Source: Saccharina japonica (lineage: Eukaryota > Sar > Phaeophyceae > Laminariales > Laminariaceae). From it: 64,000 nt of DNA. Made by a program: the position numbers and the translations under genes. The stretch covers positions 281,555 through 345,554 of the forward strand of contig MEHQ01003804.1 in assembly GCA_008828725.1 (NCBI GenBank), read 5' to 3'. Shown piece by piece: positions 46,986-57,700 of the stretch (its first letter is position 1; every line of letters starts with the position of its first letter). Under the pieces are notes generated by a model that worked only from the letters and a program-made list of their open reading frames with translations, ran no database searches and had not been told where the DNA came from.

Positions 46986-47266
46986 TACCCCCCTATACGC
47001 CGGAGGGTGCCTAAATAAACAAATTGACACCCCCCCCCCCTATATTTGGTATCCCAAAAATAAAATTTGGAGTGTGGTGTCGGGTTTTTTTTTTCGGAGA
47101 CCCTTGGTTAGACTACTGTACGCATAGGTTTCCTTGGTTTCCGTGGTTTTCTGCTTTTGGGAATTTTATGAGTGATCAACGCTGAAGATCATGCTGCACA
47201 TTGTCGGATGGCAAAGATAATAATAATAAATTCAGTATAAACGAATCTCGAATTTATTATACTCTC
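46986..47266. other. Unassigned stretch
   Basis: It carries a poly-C run near 47030-47040 and AT-rich sequence leading into the TTAA-flanked element. No gene is recognised. Confidence 0.35.
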
Positions 47267-47270
47267 TTAA

Positions 47271-48356
47271 CCCCTTAAGAACTGGTCCCATCTATTTGGG
47301 GACAAACTACTTGGAATTTGTGAGGAAGCTAGGTATAAGAGGACAGGGTATCCCTAGCCAGGTCAGCCTATGGAACGGGTACTCGTTGGTACTCACGTGT
47401 GTTGTTTGCTTAGGGATAGAAGAAGAGCAGCTTAATTCCGTTATCCGTGATGAACGACTGAGAAGGCCGGTGAGATGGCGAAAAGCCATCGGGAACCATC
47501 CCTGGTTCCCACCTAAGATACCGCCTTCCAAGTACTACCAATCAATACGATTCTTATACCTGATACTAGGTATTTACCAAACGTTTCCACATCATGCGAG
47601 CAGTACCATAACACTAGCCAACCCTGATGAGCCGTATATGCAGAAATATGAGAAATTCGTGAAAACCCCGATTCCACGAACTAAAACATGAGTCGAAGAT
47701 GCGGCTCCTCAAAACCCACTCCCACACCTCTGAACGGCAAGGCTACGAACTTTCTCCGTTTTAGGCTAGTCCTGCCGAATGCAACGCCAAATGTGAGGAA
47801 GCTAGGTATAAGAGGACAGGGTATCCCTAGCCAGGTCAGCCTATGGAACGGGTACTCGTTGGTACTCACGTGTGTTGTTTGCTTAAAGATAGAAGAAGAG
47901 CAGCTTAATTCCGTTATCCGTGATGAACGACTGAGAAGGCCGGTGAGATGGCTAAAAGCCATCGGGAACCATCCCTGGTTCCCACCTAAGATACCGCCTT
48001 CCAAGTACTACCAATACGATTCTTATACCTGATACCAGGTATTTACCAAACGTTTCCACATCATGCCAGCAGTACTATAACAAATTTCTGTGGGAATTTT
48101 TCTTGCGTTCTGAATGGGTCAAGAGCCGGTGCCCCGTTTTTGGGGACAAACTACTTGGAATTAATGTGGGATATATTTTTCAGTTCTTAAGGGGTTCATT
48201 CAGTTCTGAATGGATAGTTAGTAACCTAAACTCGTCGGAATTTGATTCTTGTGTTGCAGGATTTTTCATAATGTTAACCCATTCATAACGGAAAAACCTA
48301 TCCCACACTAATTCCAAGTAGTTTGTCCCCAAATCTGTGGACCAGTTCTCAAGGGG
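47271..48356. mobile_element. ~1.09-kb piggyBac-like non-autonomous element
   Basis: TTAA at 47267-47270 precedes CCCCTTAAGAACTGG and GGGGACAAACTACTTGGAAT. The right end is the inverse (ATTCCAAGTAGTTTGTCCCC, ACCAGTTCTCAAGGGG), followed by GTAA, a one-base variant of TTAA. The inverted repeats extend about 48 bp. Inside, a ~285-bp segment is present twice in direct orientation (47322-47610 and 47792-48072, about 97% alike), and a further inverted end motif lies at about 48135. The open frames (131 and 114 codons) cover the duplicated segment and match no transposase that I recognise. Confidence 0.8.
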
Positions 48357-48399
48357 GTAACCGTTTTAGTACTCCAGTGCTCATAACCTTATATTTGGC

Positions 48400-48449
48400 T
48401 CTAATTCCAAGTAGTTTGTCCCCATAACGGGACTGCAGTTCTAAAAGGG
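48400..48449. mobile_element. Isolated end of the piggyBac-like family
   Basis: CTAATTCCAAGTAGTTTGTC, CCCATAACGGGACTG and CAGTTCTAAAAGGGTTA reproduce the right-end motif of the family just beyond the copy at 47271-48356. The opposite end is not found, so it is a remnant or part of a nested pair. Confidence 0.6.
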
Positions 48450-48572
48450 TTAGTATCAGAGTGGCTTTTTCGCTATGAAATCATACCGTGCTTTTAATTT
48501 CGTGCCCCCTACTGCTCTTGTGTCCTCGTAAAAGCGCCGGTGAACCGACAAAAAAATAAACCAAGAACAGGA

Positions 48573-48646
48573 GCCGTCGCCCGGTGGTCTAACTGGTAGC
48601 GACGAAGCCGTTTGGGCCGGATGTCGAGGGTTCGATTCTCCCCATG
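48573..48646 (+). mobile_element. tRNA-derived SINE head
   Basis: GCCGTCGCCCGGTGGTCTAA and GAGGGTTCGATTCTCC stand in tRNA-like spacing. The acceptor ends do not pair, so this is not a functional tRNA. The head is followed at once by the reverse of the AAC-tailed repeat. Confidence 0.7.
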
Positions 48647-48888
48647 GTTGTTGTTGTTGTTGTCTTCACATTAAACTCGTTTCAGTTGCTAATCCCTATA
48701 GTCTGACCCAGCAAAGATGACAGCCCGTGGTCACAAAAGTGCTAGAGCCATCAGAGAATCCTAAAGAACACGCACACTCAGCAGGGAAAGGATACGCAAG
48801 TCCGAAGATGTACACCTAAAATCCCTACAGCATGTTATGCGTGTCCATAACTGAACTACACGCCCGCAATCTCCATTGGACTGCAGCA
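48647..48888 (-). repeat. ~240-bp dispersed repeat with AAC tail, copy 2
   Basis: This second copy of 44764-45003 is about 95% alike and in the same orientation. The sequence up to 48888 is unique to these two copies; the palindrome arm starts about 60 bp further on. Confidence 0.75.
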
Positions 48889-49579
48889 CCCCATTTTATT
48901 ATGCTGGTGGCGTAATAATACCCCTTTTATACAGCAGTGGGTACGGTACTACCCCATCGTATAACAATGCCTTTAATACTGCAGTGGGTATGGTGCTATG
49001 CTGGTGACCTCATACCACCCTCTTTTATACTGCAGTAGGCATGGTGCACACACCGACCTTATATAATGCAGTCAATGGAAATAGCTTTCCACGCTGCATA
49101 GCGTACTGCCGTTCAGACGGATACTGTCCGTTACTGTTCGGTTGGTGCACGCGCTGGCCTTACATCATTCAGTCAATGGAAATATTATTCTACACAGCCC
49201 TGCGTACTGTTGTTCAGACGATAACTGTCCGTTACTATTTGGCTGATACAGACCCCGACCTGCTATAATGCAGTCAATGGACTAGTTAACCACACTACAT
49301 TGCGGCGGGGTGCTGCCCTTTTATTACCGAGGGTGCTAAAGCTGCCTTACTACACTGCTGTTGCCATGTGTATAGGCATTTATACTACAACTTGATGTGT
49401 ACGAGGCCTGTTTGGGAGAACAGCCATACATACTACTGGTAGGGGCGCCTCCGCTTTACTCCTGCCCATCCTTGACGTGTAGCACCTCCCCCCCCCACCC
49501 CGCTCCACGCCCGCCTTCAGTGTTGCACTCCGTTCCGGCTGCCCCCCCGCCCTGCCTCTCCCTGCCGCCCTCTCCTCAA

Positions 49580-52465
49580 AGATGGTGTCATCTGGTGATG
49601 AGCAGTCTTCGCCTCGCAGGTTGTGATCCCATGGGCGTTCCCGTCAGAGAGGCCGGGAGTCCGTCTCCTCTTCGCGTTCCAGATCGCGGGATTCAGACCA
49701 CCAGGCCCCTCCTACGGTAGGGCCCCCTGGCGATAACGTCTCGGAGGGCACGTTAGAGCTGACAAGCTCGAGCCCGGCTCAAGAGCAGTCTCCTTCGGCG
49801 GAGGAAGTGCGCCCGCAAGCAGAGGCGGAAGAGACACGCCATGCTTCTGACTCGGTTTTGCCGCCCTCGCAACTTCCCACGGAGCCCCAGCACCGCACCT
49901 CACTGGCCTCGGAGACCAACGCACAGGGGTCGCCCCACAACCGGGACGTCCACGCTCCTCTCAGCACACTCGCACGCTTGGCGCAAGCCGAACGACGAGC
50001 AAAGGAGACGGAGCCTCGTCGACGGCAGCGCCTTCGCACCTTGCAACTGGAGGTGGAAGCGGCGGACCGTGCGGAAGAGGAGGCTGCCGCTGCTACCGCT
50101 AGGGAGCTCGCGGTCCTTGCGCGGACGGAAATGGCTAAGACCGCCAATGCCGCCCCAACCCCGCCCTCTCTCTCGCGCCAAAAGAACACGACTTCGACAT
50201 GGCTTGGTGATGACGCCTTCCTGCATGGCAGCGTGTTGTGCATGGCACACTTGCCGAGAGCGGGGTTCGATCTCGGGTTGGCACAAGCAGTCTTGAAGAG
50301 TACCAAAGCGCTACTGACGGCGACCGAGGCGAGGCCAGACCACCTCTCGGTCGACAAGGTGTGGGAGCGCATGCCTATTGCCGATTTTGATCAACAAATG
50401 CGGGAGGCTCCGTCCCGTGCGCTCATCGTGGCCCTTAGAAAGGCCCACGATGCGGCCTACCATAAAGTCGTCTAGCCGACCCTGGAGCAGGAGCTGCGTT
50501 CCCGCAACAAAGCACGTGGCGACAGCCGCGACCGCGGGACGGACCCTCGCCGTGGGGATGGTGGCTCTGGTGGTGGTGGTTCCGGAGCTGGTGGCACTGG
50601 TGGTAGCGGCACCCACCATCGTCGTTGAGGTGATGGCGGTGGAGGGAGCGGACGTGGCGCGTTTTGGACTGATAGTGACACGGGACGCCGTCGGAGCGGC
50701 GGCTATTGAAAAACCAACCGCGAAAGCGGTGGACGAAGCTCTGGCGGACGACGGGACCACGTCAGGGGCCGCCAGCACGGAGACGCCTCATCGACATCCT
50801 CCAGCTTTTCTGAGAGCTCCTTCATCGACTTCGGTGGCGTTGCCGTGGTGCCGAACCCGAGGCGAGTGACTTCTTCTTTGGTGGATGTTGCGTCCTCTGC
50901 AGCACAGCTGAGTAAGCTCTCCGTGACGGATGACCGCGCAAAACCGGTACCTTCCAACTTAGCCCACACTCGCGCCGCCGCGATCGACACCGCCGATGCC
51001 GCCGCTATAGCCAAGCATGCCGCCTCTGTTTATCGAGCGTACATCCATTTTGGCAGCAAACACTTGACTCGCATTTTCCCTCTACCATTTCCAGCGTCTG
51101 TCAGCAAGACCGATGGTGCACAGCAGCTCCTTTGTTCGACTAAGTTAGCGACGACATACATCCTCATACGATGCGACGACCGTTGCACCGATGGCTTGCT
51201 TGAAACCGACTGGGTGCCTGGTTGGCAAATACCTCTCAGGAGCGCGTTTACACGCGCGATAGTACCTGACAAGCCCATGACCGCCAAAACCACCCAATTG
51301 ATCGACAAATTATTTGGACAGGTGTCGCGAGCACTTAAGTAGGGAGCATAGGGGCCCGACGCCTTCAAATTGCTGCTACGCCTTCTGACGTCACATTATG
51401 ATAGCGCCGACACGGGGGAAGGCTGAACTATGTTGCATATTTTTGGAGTCTGCACTGGCACGCCCGTTTGCGATTTTAGTCGGGACGTTCGAGTGCTTGT
51501 TTCGACAGTTACGGGGAGAGAGCGTTTCCTGGCTCCAGGCACAGATGTGGTGTTGGAGGTGGTTCGTATGGCGGTGAACGAGCCGTTTCCCACTTTGATT
51601 CCTACTTTGTACCCTGGTTCGTTAGCAACGGATCCGAGGCCGTACTCCTCGTTGGATGACATGTGGAAGGCTTTTGCTGAGTTGGAAAATAATAATACAC
51701 CTGCCGTTAACGGCGAAAAATATTTTTACATGCCTGTTTCTTCGACGGATGCGCGATCATGCGCCCCGTCGGGGCCCACCCCCGCCAGTTATGGTCGCGG
51801 CCAGGGCCTAGTGCCGTCCCAGTCGCCTTCATGGCAGACAGGGGCGAGCCATGATCCCATTGTTTTGACCGTGGATAGCGCCTCTGACCCTTGGTTGGAT
51901 AACTCTTACAACTGCTGGCCTTTGGTAGAACACCATTACGCAGAAGCTTTCGCTGTTAGTTCGTCCTTCAATAACGAGGACCCTCCTCTCTGGGCTTACA
52001 TTATTTCAACCACCGCCCGTGCCCAAGCATTCCGTGATACCTAGGGGCACTGCCTAAACTGCCACGAAGACACACACTCTTTCAAACACTGTCGACATCC
52101 GTGCATTAATGCGAGCGAGTTATTGAACCCTGACCTTCGTAGCCTTGGCGACGATAGAGCTTTCCGACGATGGCAACCATGCATGTGTTGTCACCGCCGC
52201 GGTGAAATACCCTCCCGTTCCAACTCCTACAAGCACAATCGCCGCCATCGTTCAGGTCCGTCGAGAGGACATTAACAGGGACGCGGCCAGACAAGTAGTC
52301 ACAGCACATCTTATGAGACCCAGCACACGTCTGGTTTTCTCGGCGGTATCCCGCCCTCGCCTGCCTACTCTGCCCCCGACACTGTTCCGGCTGTGCGTTA
52401 CGGCGACGCCCACAACACGAGCGGCAACTCAAACGCGCGCCAGCCGGGCACCTTTCGTTTAGGAT
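49580..52465 (+). mobile_element. Gag-like fossil in left arm (retroelement, family uncertain)
   Basis: This GC-rich coding-like region has an Ala/Glu/Arg-rich start, a central region containing DGAQQLLCSTKLATTYILIR, and a stretch ending in a CCHC zinc knuckle, CLNCHEDTHSFKHC, at about 52055-52095 (C-x2-C-x4-H-x4-C). The order (charged start, structured middle, zinc knuckle) is that of retroelement Gag. It is broken, with a handful of breaks. No protease, integrase or reverse transcriptase follows. LTR and DIRS-type origins are both possible. The near identity of the two arm copies suggests a recent duplication. Confidence 0.65.
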
Positions 52466-52819
52466 GACGGATCGACGGCGGTAGGCTCAACCCGCCCGTT
52501 CGTCGTCAGCAATGACTGGAAAACCATTTCACTAGATGCTCGCGTACCTCAGGCCCGTACAGTCAGCAAGACGAGTAGTGTTACCTCGGTCAGGAGCCCA
52601 CGGGCTCTTCAGCCACCTGTTAATAATACTCACGGTGGCGTACCGACGACGGGAACACACGCTTCGAGCGTAATTCGACAAAGGGAACCCGCGCTTCGAG
52701 CGCTGTTCCCCTCGGTCATGGTCCTCACTCGGCAACGGGAACGCGCGCTCCCAGCACTGTTCCCCTCGCCCGTGGTCCGAAATTGGCAACGGGGGCCCTC
52801 GCTTCAAGCGACGGACCCT

Positions 52820-53195
52820 CCCTTCGCAGCCGCCGTAAAACCGCCCGCTCAGGCGAACTTTAAGAACCTGCCCGCAAAAAAGAACTCGTGATTCCCAGTG
52901 GAAACCCCACACAATTTGAAATTGATCACACAGTGTTGATACGACCTCAGGCGCCAGACAGGTGCTTGCGCAGACAGGCGAGCTCCAAGTGCTGTTATTC
53001 TCCAGCTGTAGACATAAACCACATATGTATATATTATAGGACTTCGAAGTGGCGAGCAGAGAGCACGCGACAGACGATCGGATAGAACTGGCACGCATTC
53101 TACTTCAATAAAGCCTCACCACATATATGAACTCCCTCATATATGAAACCGTCATTGTACCTGCTGTATCGAGTGCAAGCACAATCAATATCCTC
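52820..53195. repeat. Terminal segment of the gag-like element
   Basis: Part of this segment (about 53030-53195, including CTTCAATAAAGCCTCACCAC) recurs in the same orientation at 60250-60415. Another part (about 52825-52925) recurs inverted at 61119-61220. The AATAAA on the gag strand and the re-use at other junctions suggest a 3' terminal or LTR-like region, but no TG...CA ends could be fixed. Confidence 0.5.
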
Positions 53196-53489
53196 CCTGC
53201 TTTGCAGTCGATACTGTGTGACACCACACATCCGCAGTATACATACCGAACAAGTGTACAGTCCCATCAACTAATATCCTCCCTGCATGATGGACAGTAT
53301 GGCAATAAAGCATCGCAAACATGGTCACACCTCACAGCTGTCCCGAAAACCACAAATCATCATCCCGAATCAATATCACACATTCCAAATTCACGTACCG
53401 AATGTGGACCGCAATGTCCCAAAACCTCAAGCAAATTCAAAGTACCGAATACCAGAAATTCAAGCACATTCATTCAAATTCAAATACCA

Positions 53490-53790
53490 AAATCTAAACC
53501 ATACTGGCTCAAACTTCAACAATCTTCCAAGACACTCAGCTGCCGAAACTAGGGCATAAGGCCTCGATAATCAGACGGCCATCAGCTTGGTGTCAATAGG
53601 TCGATACAGGTTTATCCAGTTGTACGAACTTCAGATACCAAAATCTAAACCATACTGGCTCAAACTTCAACAATCTTCCTAGACACTCAGCTGCCGAAAC
53701 TAGGGCATAATGACTCGATAATCAGACGGCCATCAGCTCGGTGTCAATAGGTAGATACAAGTTTATCCAGTAGTACTAAGTTCAGCATCA
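53490..53790. repeat. ~147-bp direct duplication in the inner arm
   Basis: The phrase ACCAAAATCTAAACCATACT, then CAGCTGCCGAAACTAGGGCA, then ATAATCAGACGGCCATCAGC occurs twice in tandem. The right arm has the same duplicated structure in reverse near 55400-55660. The duplication therefore predates the inversion, or was copied with it. Confidence 0.75.
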
Positions 53791-54238
53791 CTGCACGTTG
53801 CAAGAATCTCAAAACCTGAAAAATCCTCAATACAAATCTCAATACCGTACAATGTATTCTCGGAACTACCAGACCAGCCGTTATCATCATTGAATATCTC
53901 CCTGACAATCAACAATACAGCTCCCGATCACGGTTCGACCAAAAACAGTATATCCGCACAGCAGTATCCACTATTTTAATCAGTAAACAGGCAGAATTTT
54001 CAATGCCCGAAAACCATCAATCAAAAACCACAACCCAACCTTAACCCCACCAGCCCAATCAGAAACTCAATCAAAATCCTCCATTCTCGAATCCTCGTTC
54101 AATCAGTCAACCAGTCAATCAATGCATTTTCCGAACTATCAGAAAAGCCGCCCAGACCAGACGGCCAGAGACGGTATCACCATTGAGATCGACTCTAAAA
54201 CTAAAAAGAATAATAAATCTGCCCAGCTCGAAACCTGA

Positions 54239-54740
54239 TCACATATTCATCAGAACGTTCCGGTTAAAGCAAAAAGTCTCTCTGTTGAGTGGTTTTGTCA
54301 GGAAATCCGCGTGTTGTTCCGCAGTCGGTACATGCACAATGGCAAACTCTCCCCGAAACACAAGTTCTCTCAGAAAGTGGTGTCGCACGTCGATGTGCTT
54401 TGAGTTCTGTGCCAGGTGCCTCGCCCCCTCGTTGTCCTCGAAAACTGTGATGCACGGTGCACTAAGACCTGGAAAGATGAAGCACCACACGTACCTCAAA
54501 AACATTGCTTCCTTGATGGTGTCAGCGAGTGCAACGTACTCGGCTTCAGTGGTAGAAAGCGTGACGCATTTCTGTGTCCTCGAAAACCAACATACACTTG
54601 CACCCGCACACATCACAGCCCCACCCGAAACAGACCTCCTATCGGTGGCCTTGCTGGCATAGTTCGCGTCCGCAAAAGCCACCAGCTTGAGCCCACCTCC
54701 CCTCTCGAACGTAATACCAAAATCACTCGTACAGAACTCA
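54239..54740 (-). mobile_element. Ty1/copia LTR-retrotransposon remnant (RNase H)
   Basis: On the minus strand, LVAFADANYASKATDRRSVS, then VTLSTTEAEYVALADTIKEA, then EDNEGARHLAQNSKHIDVRH and LTKPLNRETF are the classical copia RNase H signatures (DADWA-like box, STTEAEY box, HIDVRHHF and the TK-P-L end). The last ~170 bp lie in the left palindrome arm and are repeated in inverse in the right arm. The remainder is in the unique spacer. It is a fragment of an element; LTRs and the rest of pol were not identified. Confidence 0.9.
54411..54730. other. Unpaired spacer of the palindrome
   Basis: About 320 bp at the centre have no inverse partner. They contain most of the copia RNase H sequence. Arm identity stops at GAGTTCTGT on both sides (54410 and 54731). 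An asymmetric spacer of this kind is expected where an inverted duplication arose by copying back, whether in the genome or during library preparation. Confidence 0.85.
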
Positions 54741-57700
54741 AAGCACATCGACGTGCGACACCACTTTCTGAGAGAACTTGTGTTTCGGGGAGAGTTTGCC
54801 ATTGTGCATGTACCGACTGCGGAACAACACGCGGATTTCCTGACAAAACCACTCAACAGAGAGACTTTTTGCTTTAACCGGAACTTTCTGATGAATATGT
54901 GATCAGGTTTCGAGCTGGGCAGATTTATTATTATTTTTAGTTTTAGAGTCGATCTCAATGGTGATACCGTCTCTGGCTGTCTGGTCTGGGCGGCTATTCT
55001 GATAGTTCGGAAAATACATTGATTGACTGGTTGACTGATTGAACGAGGATTCGAGAATGGAGGATTTTGATTGAGTTTTTGATTGGGCTGATGGGGTTAA
55101 GGTTGGGTTGTGGTTTTTGATTGATGGTTTTCGGGCATTGAAAATTCTGCCTGTTTACTGATTTAAATAGTGGATACTGCTGTGCGGATATACCGTTTTT
55201 GGTCGAACCGTGATCGGGAGCTGTATTGTTGATTGTCAGGGAGAAATTCAATGATAATAACGGCTGGTCTGGTAGTTCCGAGAATACATTGTACGGTATT
55301 GAGATTTGTATTGAGGATTTTTCAGGTTTCGAGATTCTTGCAACGTGCAGTGATTCTGAAGTTGGCACTACTGGATACACTTGTATCGACCTATTGACAC
55401 CGAGCTGATGGCCGTCTGATTATCGAGGCCTTATGCCCTAGTTTCGGCAGCTGGGTGTCTTGGAAAATTGTTGAAGTTTGAGCCAGTATGGTTTAGATTT
55501 TGGTATCTGAAGTTCGTACTACTGGATACACTTGTATCGACCTATTAACACCGAGCTGATGGCCGTCTGATTATCGAGGCCTTATGCCCTAGTTTCGGCA
55601 GCTGAGGTTCTTGGAAGATTGTTGAAGTTTGAGCCAGTATGGTTTAGATTTTGGTATCTGAATTTGAATGAATTTGCTTCAATTTCTGGTATTCGGCACT
55701 CTGAATTTGCTTGAGGTTTTTATTAATCTTGTGGTATTCGGTACTTCGAATTTGCTTGAGGTTTTGGGACATTGTGGTCCACATTTGGTACGTGAATTTG
55801 GAATGTGTGATATTGATTCGGGATGATGATTTGTGGTTTTCGGGACAGCTATGAGGTGTGAGCATGCTATGATATTGTGATGCTTTATTGCCATACTGTT
55901 CACTATACAGGGAGGATACTAGTTGATGGGACTGTACACCTTTTCGGTATGCATACTGCGGATGTGTGGTGTCGCACAGTATCGATTACAAAGCAGGGAG
56001 GATATTGATTGTGCTTGGTACTCGATACAACAGGTATGATGACGGTTACATATATTAGGGAGTTCATATAATGTGGTGAGGCTTTATTGAAGTAGAATGC
56101 GTGCCAGTTCTATCCGATCGTCTGTCGCGTGCTCTCTGCTCGCCACTTCGAAGTCCTATAATATATACATATGTGGTTTATGTCTACAGCTGGAGAATAA
56201 CAGCACTTGGAGCTCGCCTGTCTGCGCAAGCACCTGTCTGCCGCCTGAGGTCGTATCAACACTGTGTGATCAATTTCAAATTGTGTGGGGTTTCCACTGG
56301 GAATCACGAGTTCTTTTTTGCGGGCAGGTTCTTAAAGTTCGCCTGAGTGGGCGGTCTTACGGCGGCTGCGAAGGGAGGGTCCGTCGCTTGAAGCGAGGGC
56401 CCCCGTTGCCAATTTCGGACCACGGGCGAGGGGAACAGTGCTGGGAGCGCGCGTTCCCGTTGCCGAGTGAGGACCATGACCGAGGGGAACAGCGCTCGAA
56501 GCGCGGGTTCCCTTTGTCGAATTACGCTCGAAGCGTGTGTTCCCGTCGTCGGTACGCCACCGTGAGTATTATTAACAGGTGGCTGAAGAGCCCGTGGGCT
56601 CCTGACCGAGGTAACACTACTCGTCTTGCTGACTGTACGGGCCTGAGGTACGCGAGCATCTAGTGAAATGGTTTTCCAGTCATTGCTGACGACGAACGGG
56701 CGGGTTGAGCCTACCGCCGTCGATCCGTCATCCTAAACGAAAGGTGCCCGGCTGGCGCGCGTTTGAGTTGCCACTCGTGTTGTGGGCGTCGCCGTAACGC
56801 ACAGCCGGAACAGTGTCGGGGGCAGAGTAGGCAGGCGAGGGCGGGATACCGCCGAGAAAACCAGACGTGTGCTGGGTCTCATAAGATGTGCTGTGACTAC
56901 TTGTCTGGCCGCGTCCCTGTTAATGTCCTCTCGACGGACCTGAACGATGGCGGCGATTGTGCTTGTAGGAGTTGGAACGGGAGGGTATTTCACCGCGGCG
57001 GTGACAACACATGCATGGTTGCCATCGTCGGAAAGCTCTATCGTCGCCAAGGCTACGAAGGTCAGGGTTCAATAACTCGCTCGCATTAATGAACGGATGT
57101 CGACAGTGTTTGAAAGAGTGTGTGCCTTCGTGGCAGTTTAGGCAGTGCCCCTAGGTATCACGGAATGCTTGGGCACGGGCGGTGGTTGAAATAATGTAAG
57201 CCCAGAGAGGAGGGTCCTCGTTATTGAAGGACGAACTAACAGCGAAAGCTTCTGCGTAATGGTGTTCTACCAAAGGCCAGCAGTTGTAAGAGTTATCCAA
57301 CCAAGGGTCAGAGGCGCTATCCACGGTCAAAACAATGGGATCATGGCTCGCCCCTGTCTGCCATGAAGGCGACTGGGACGGCACTGGGCCCTGGCCGCGA
57401 CCATAACTGGCGGGGGTGGGCCCCGACGGGGCGCATGATCGCGCATCCGTCGAAGAAACAGGCATGTAAAAATATTTTTCGCCGTTAACGGCAGGTGTAT
57501 TATTATTTTCCAACTCAGCAAAAGCCTTCCACATGTCATCCAACGAGGAGTACGGTCTCGGATCCGTTGCTAACGAACCAGGGTACAAAGTAGGAATCAA
57601 AGTGGGAAACGGCTCGTTCACCGCCATACGAACCACCTCCAACACCACATCTGTGCCTGGAGCCAGGAAACGCTCTCTCCCCGTAACTGTCGAAACAAGC

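Larger units (their letters stand above)
48947..54410. repeat. Left arm of an 11.3-kb palindrome
   Basis: Position x in this arm pairs with about 109195 minus x in the right arm over 48947 to about 53120, with only scattered single-base differences. From about 53120 to 54410 the pairing continues, but with roughly 10% differences and indels that shift the offset by about 54 bp. The arm contains a ~100-bp tandem motif (TATAATGCAGTCAATGGAAA near 49057 and two more), a gag-like fossil, a short AGCGCTGTTCCCCTCGG-type tandem region (52650-52830) and an AATAAA (about 53108). Confidence 0.93.

Noticed and set aside
47296-48032. Transposase gene inside the piggyBac-like element
   Set aside because: The open frames cover only the directly duplicated 285-bp segment, exist on both strands and show no DDE-type motif.
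48573-48646. Functional tRNA gene
   Set aside because: A- and B-box-like motifs are present, but the acceptor and other stems do not pair and the same head occurs in several SINE copies.
52532-53098. 188-codon minus-strand frame, mirrored at 56097-56663, as a gene
   Set aside because: It spans the terminal segment and a short tandem region of the gag-like element on the opposite strand, has no domain, and is duplicated only because of the palindrome.
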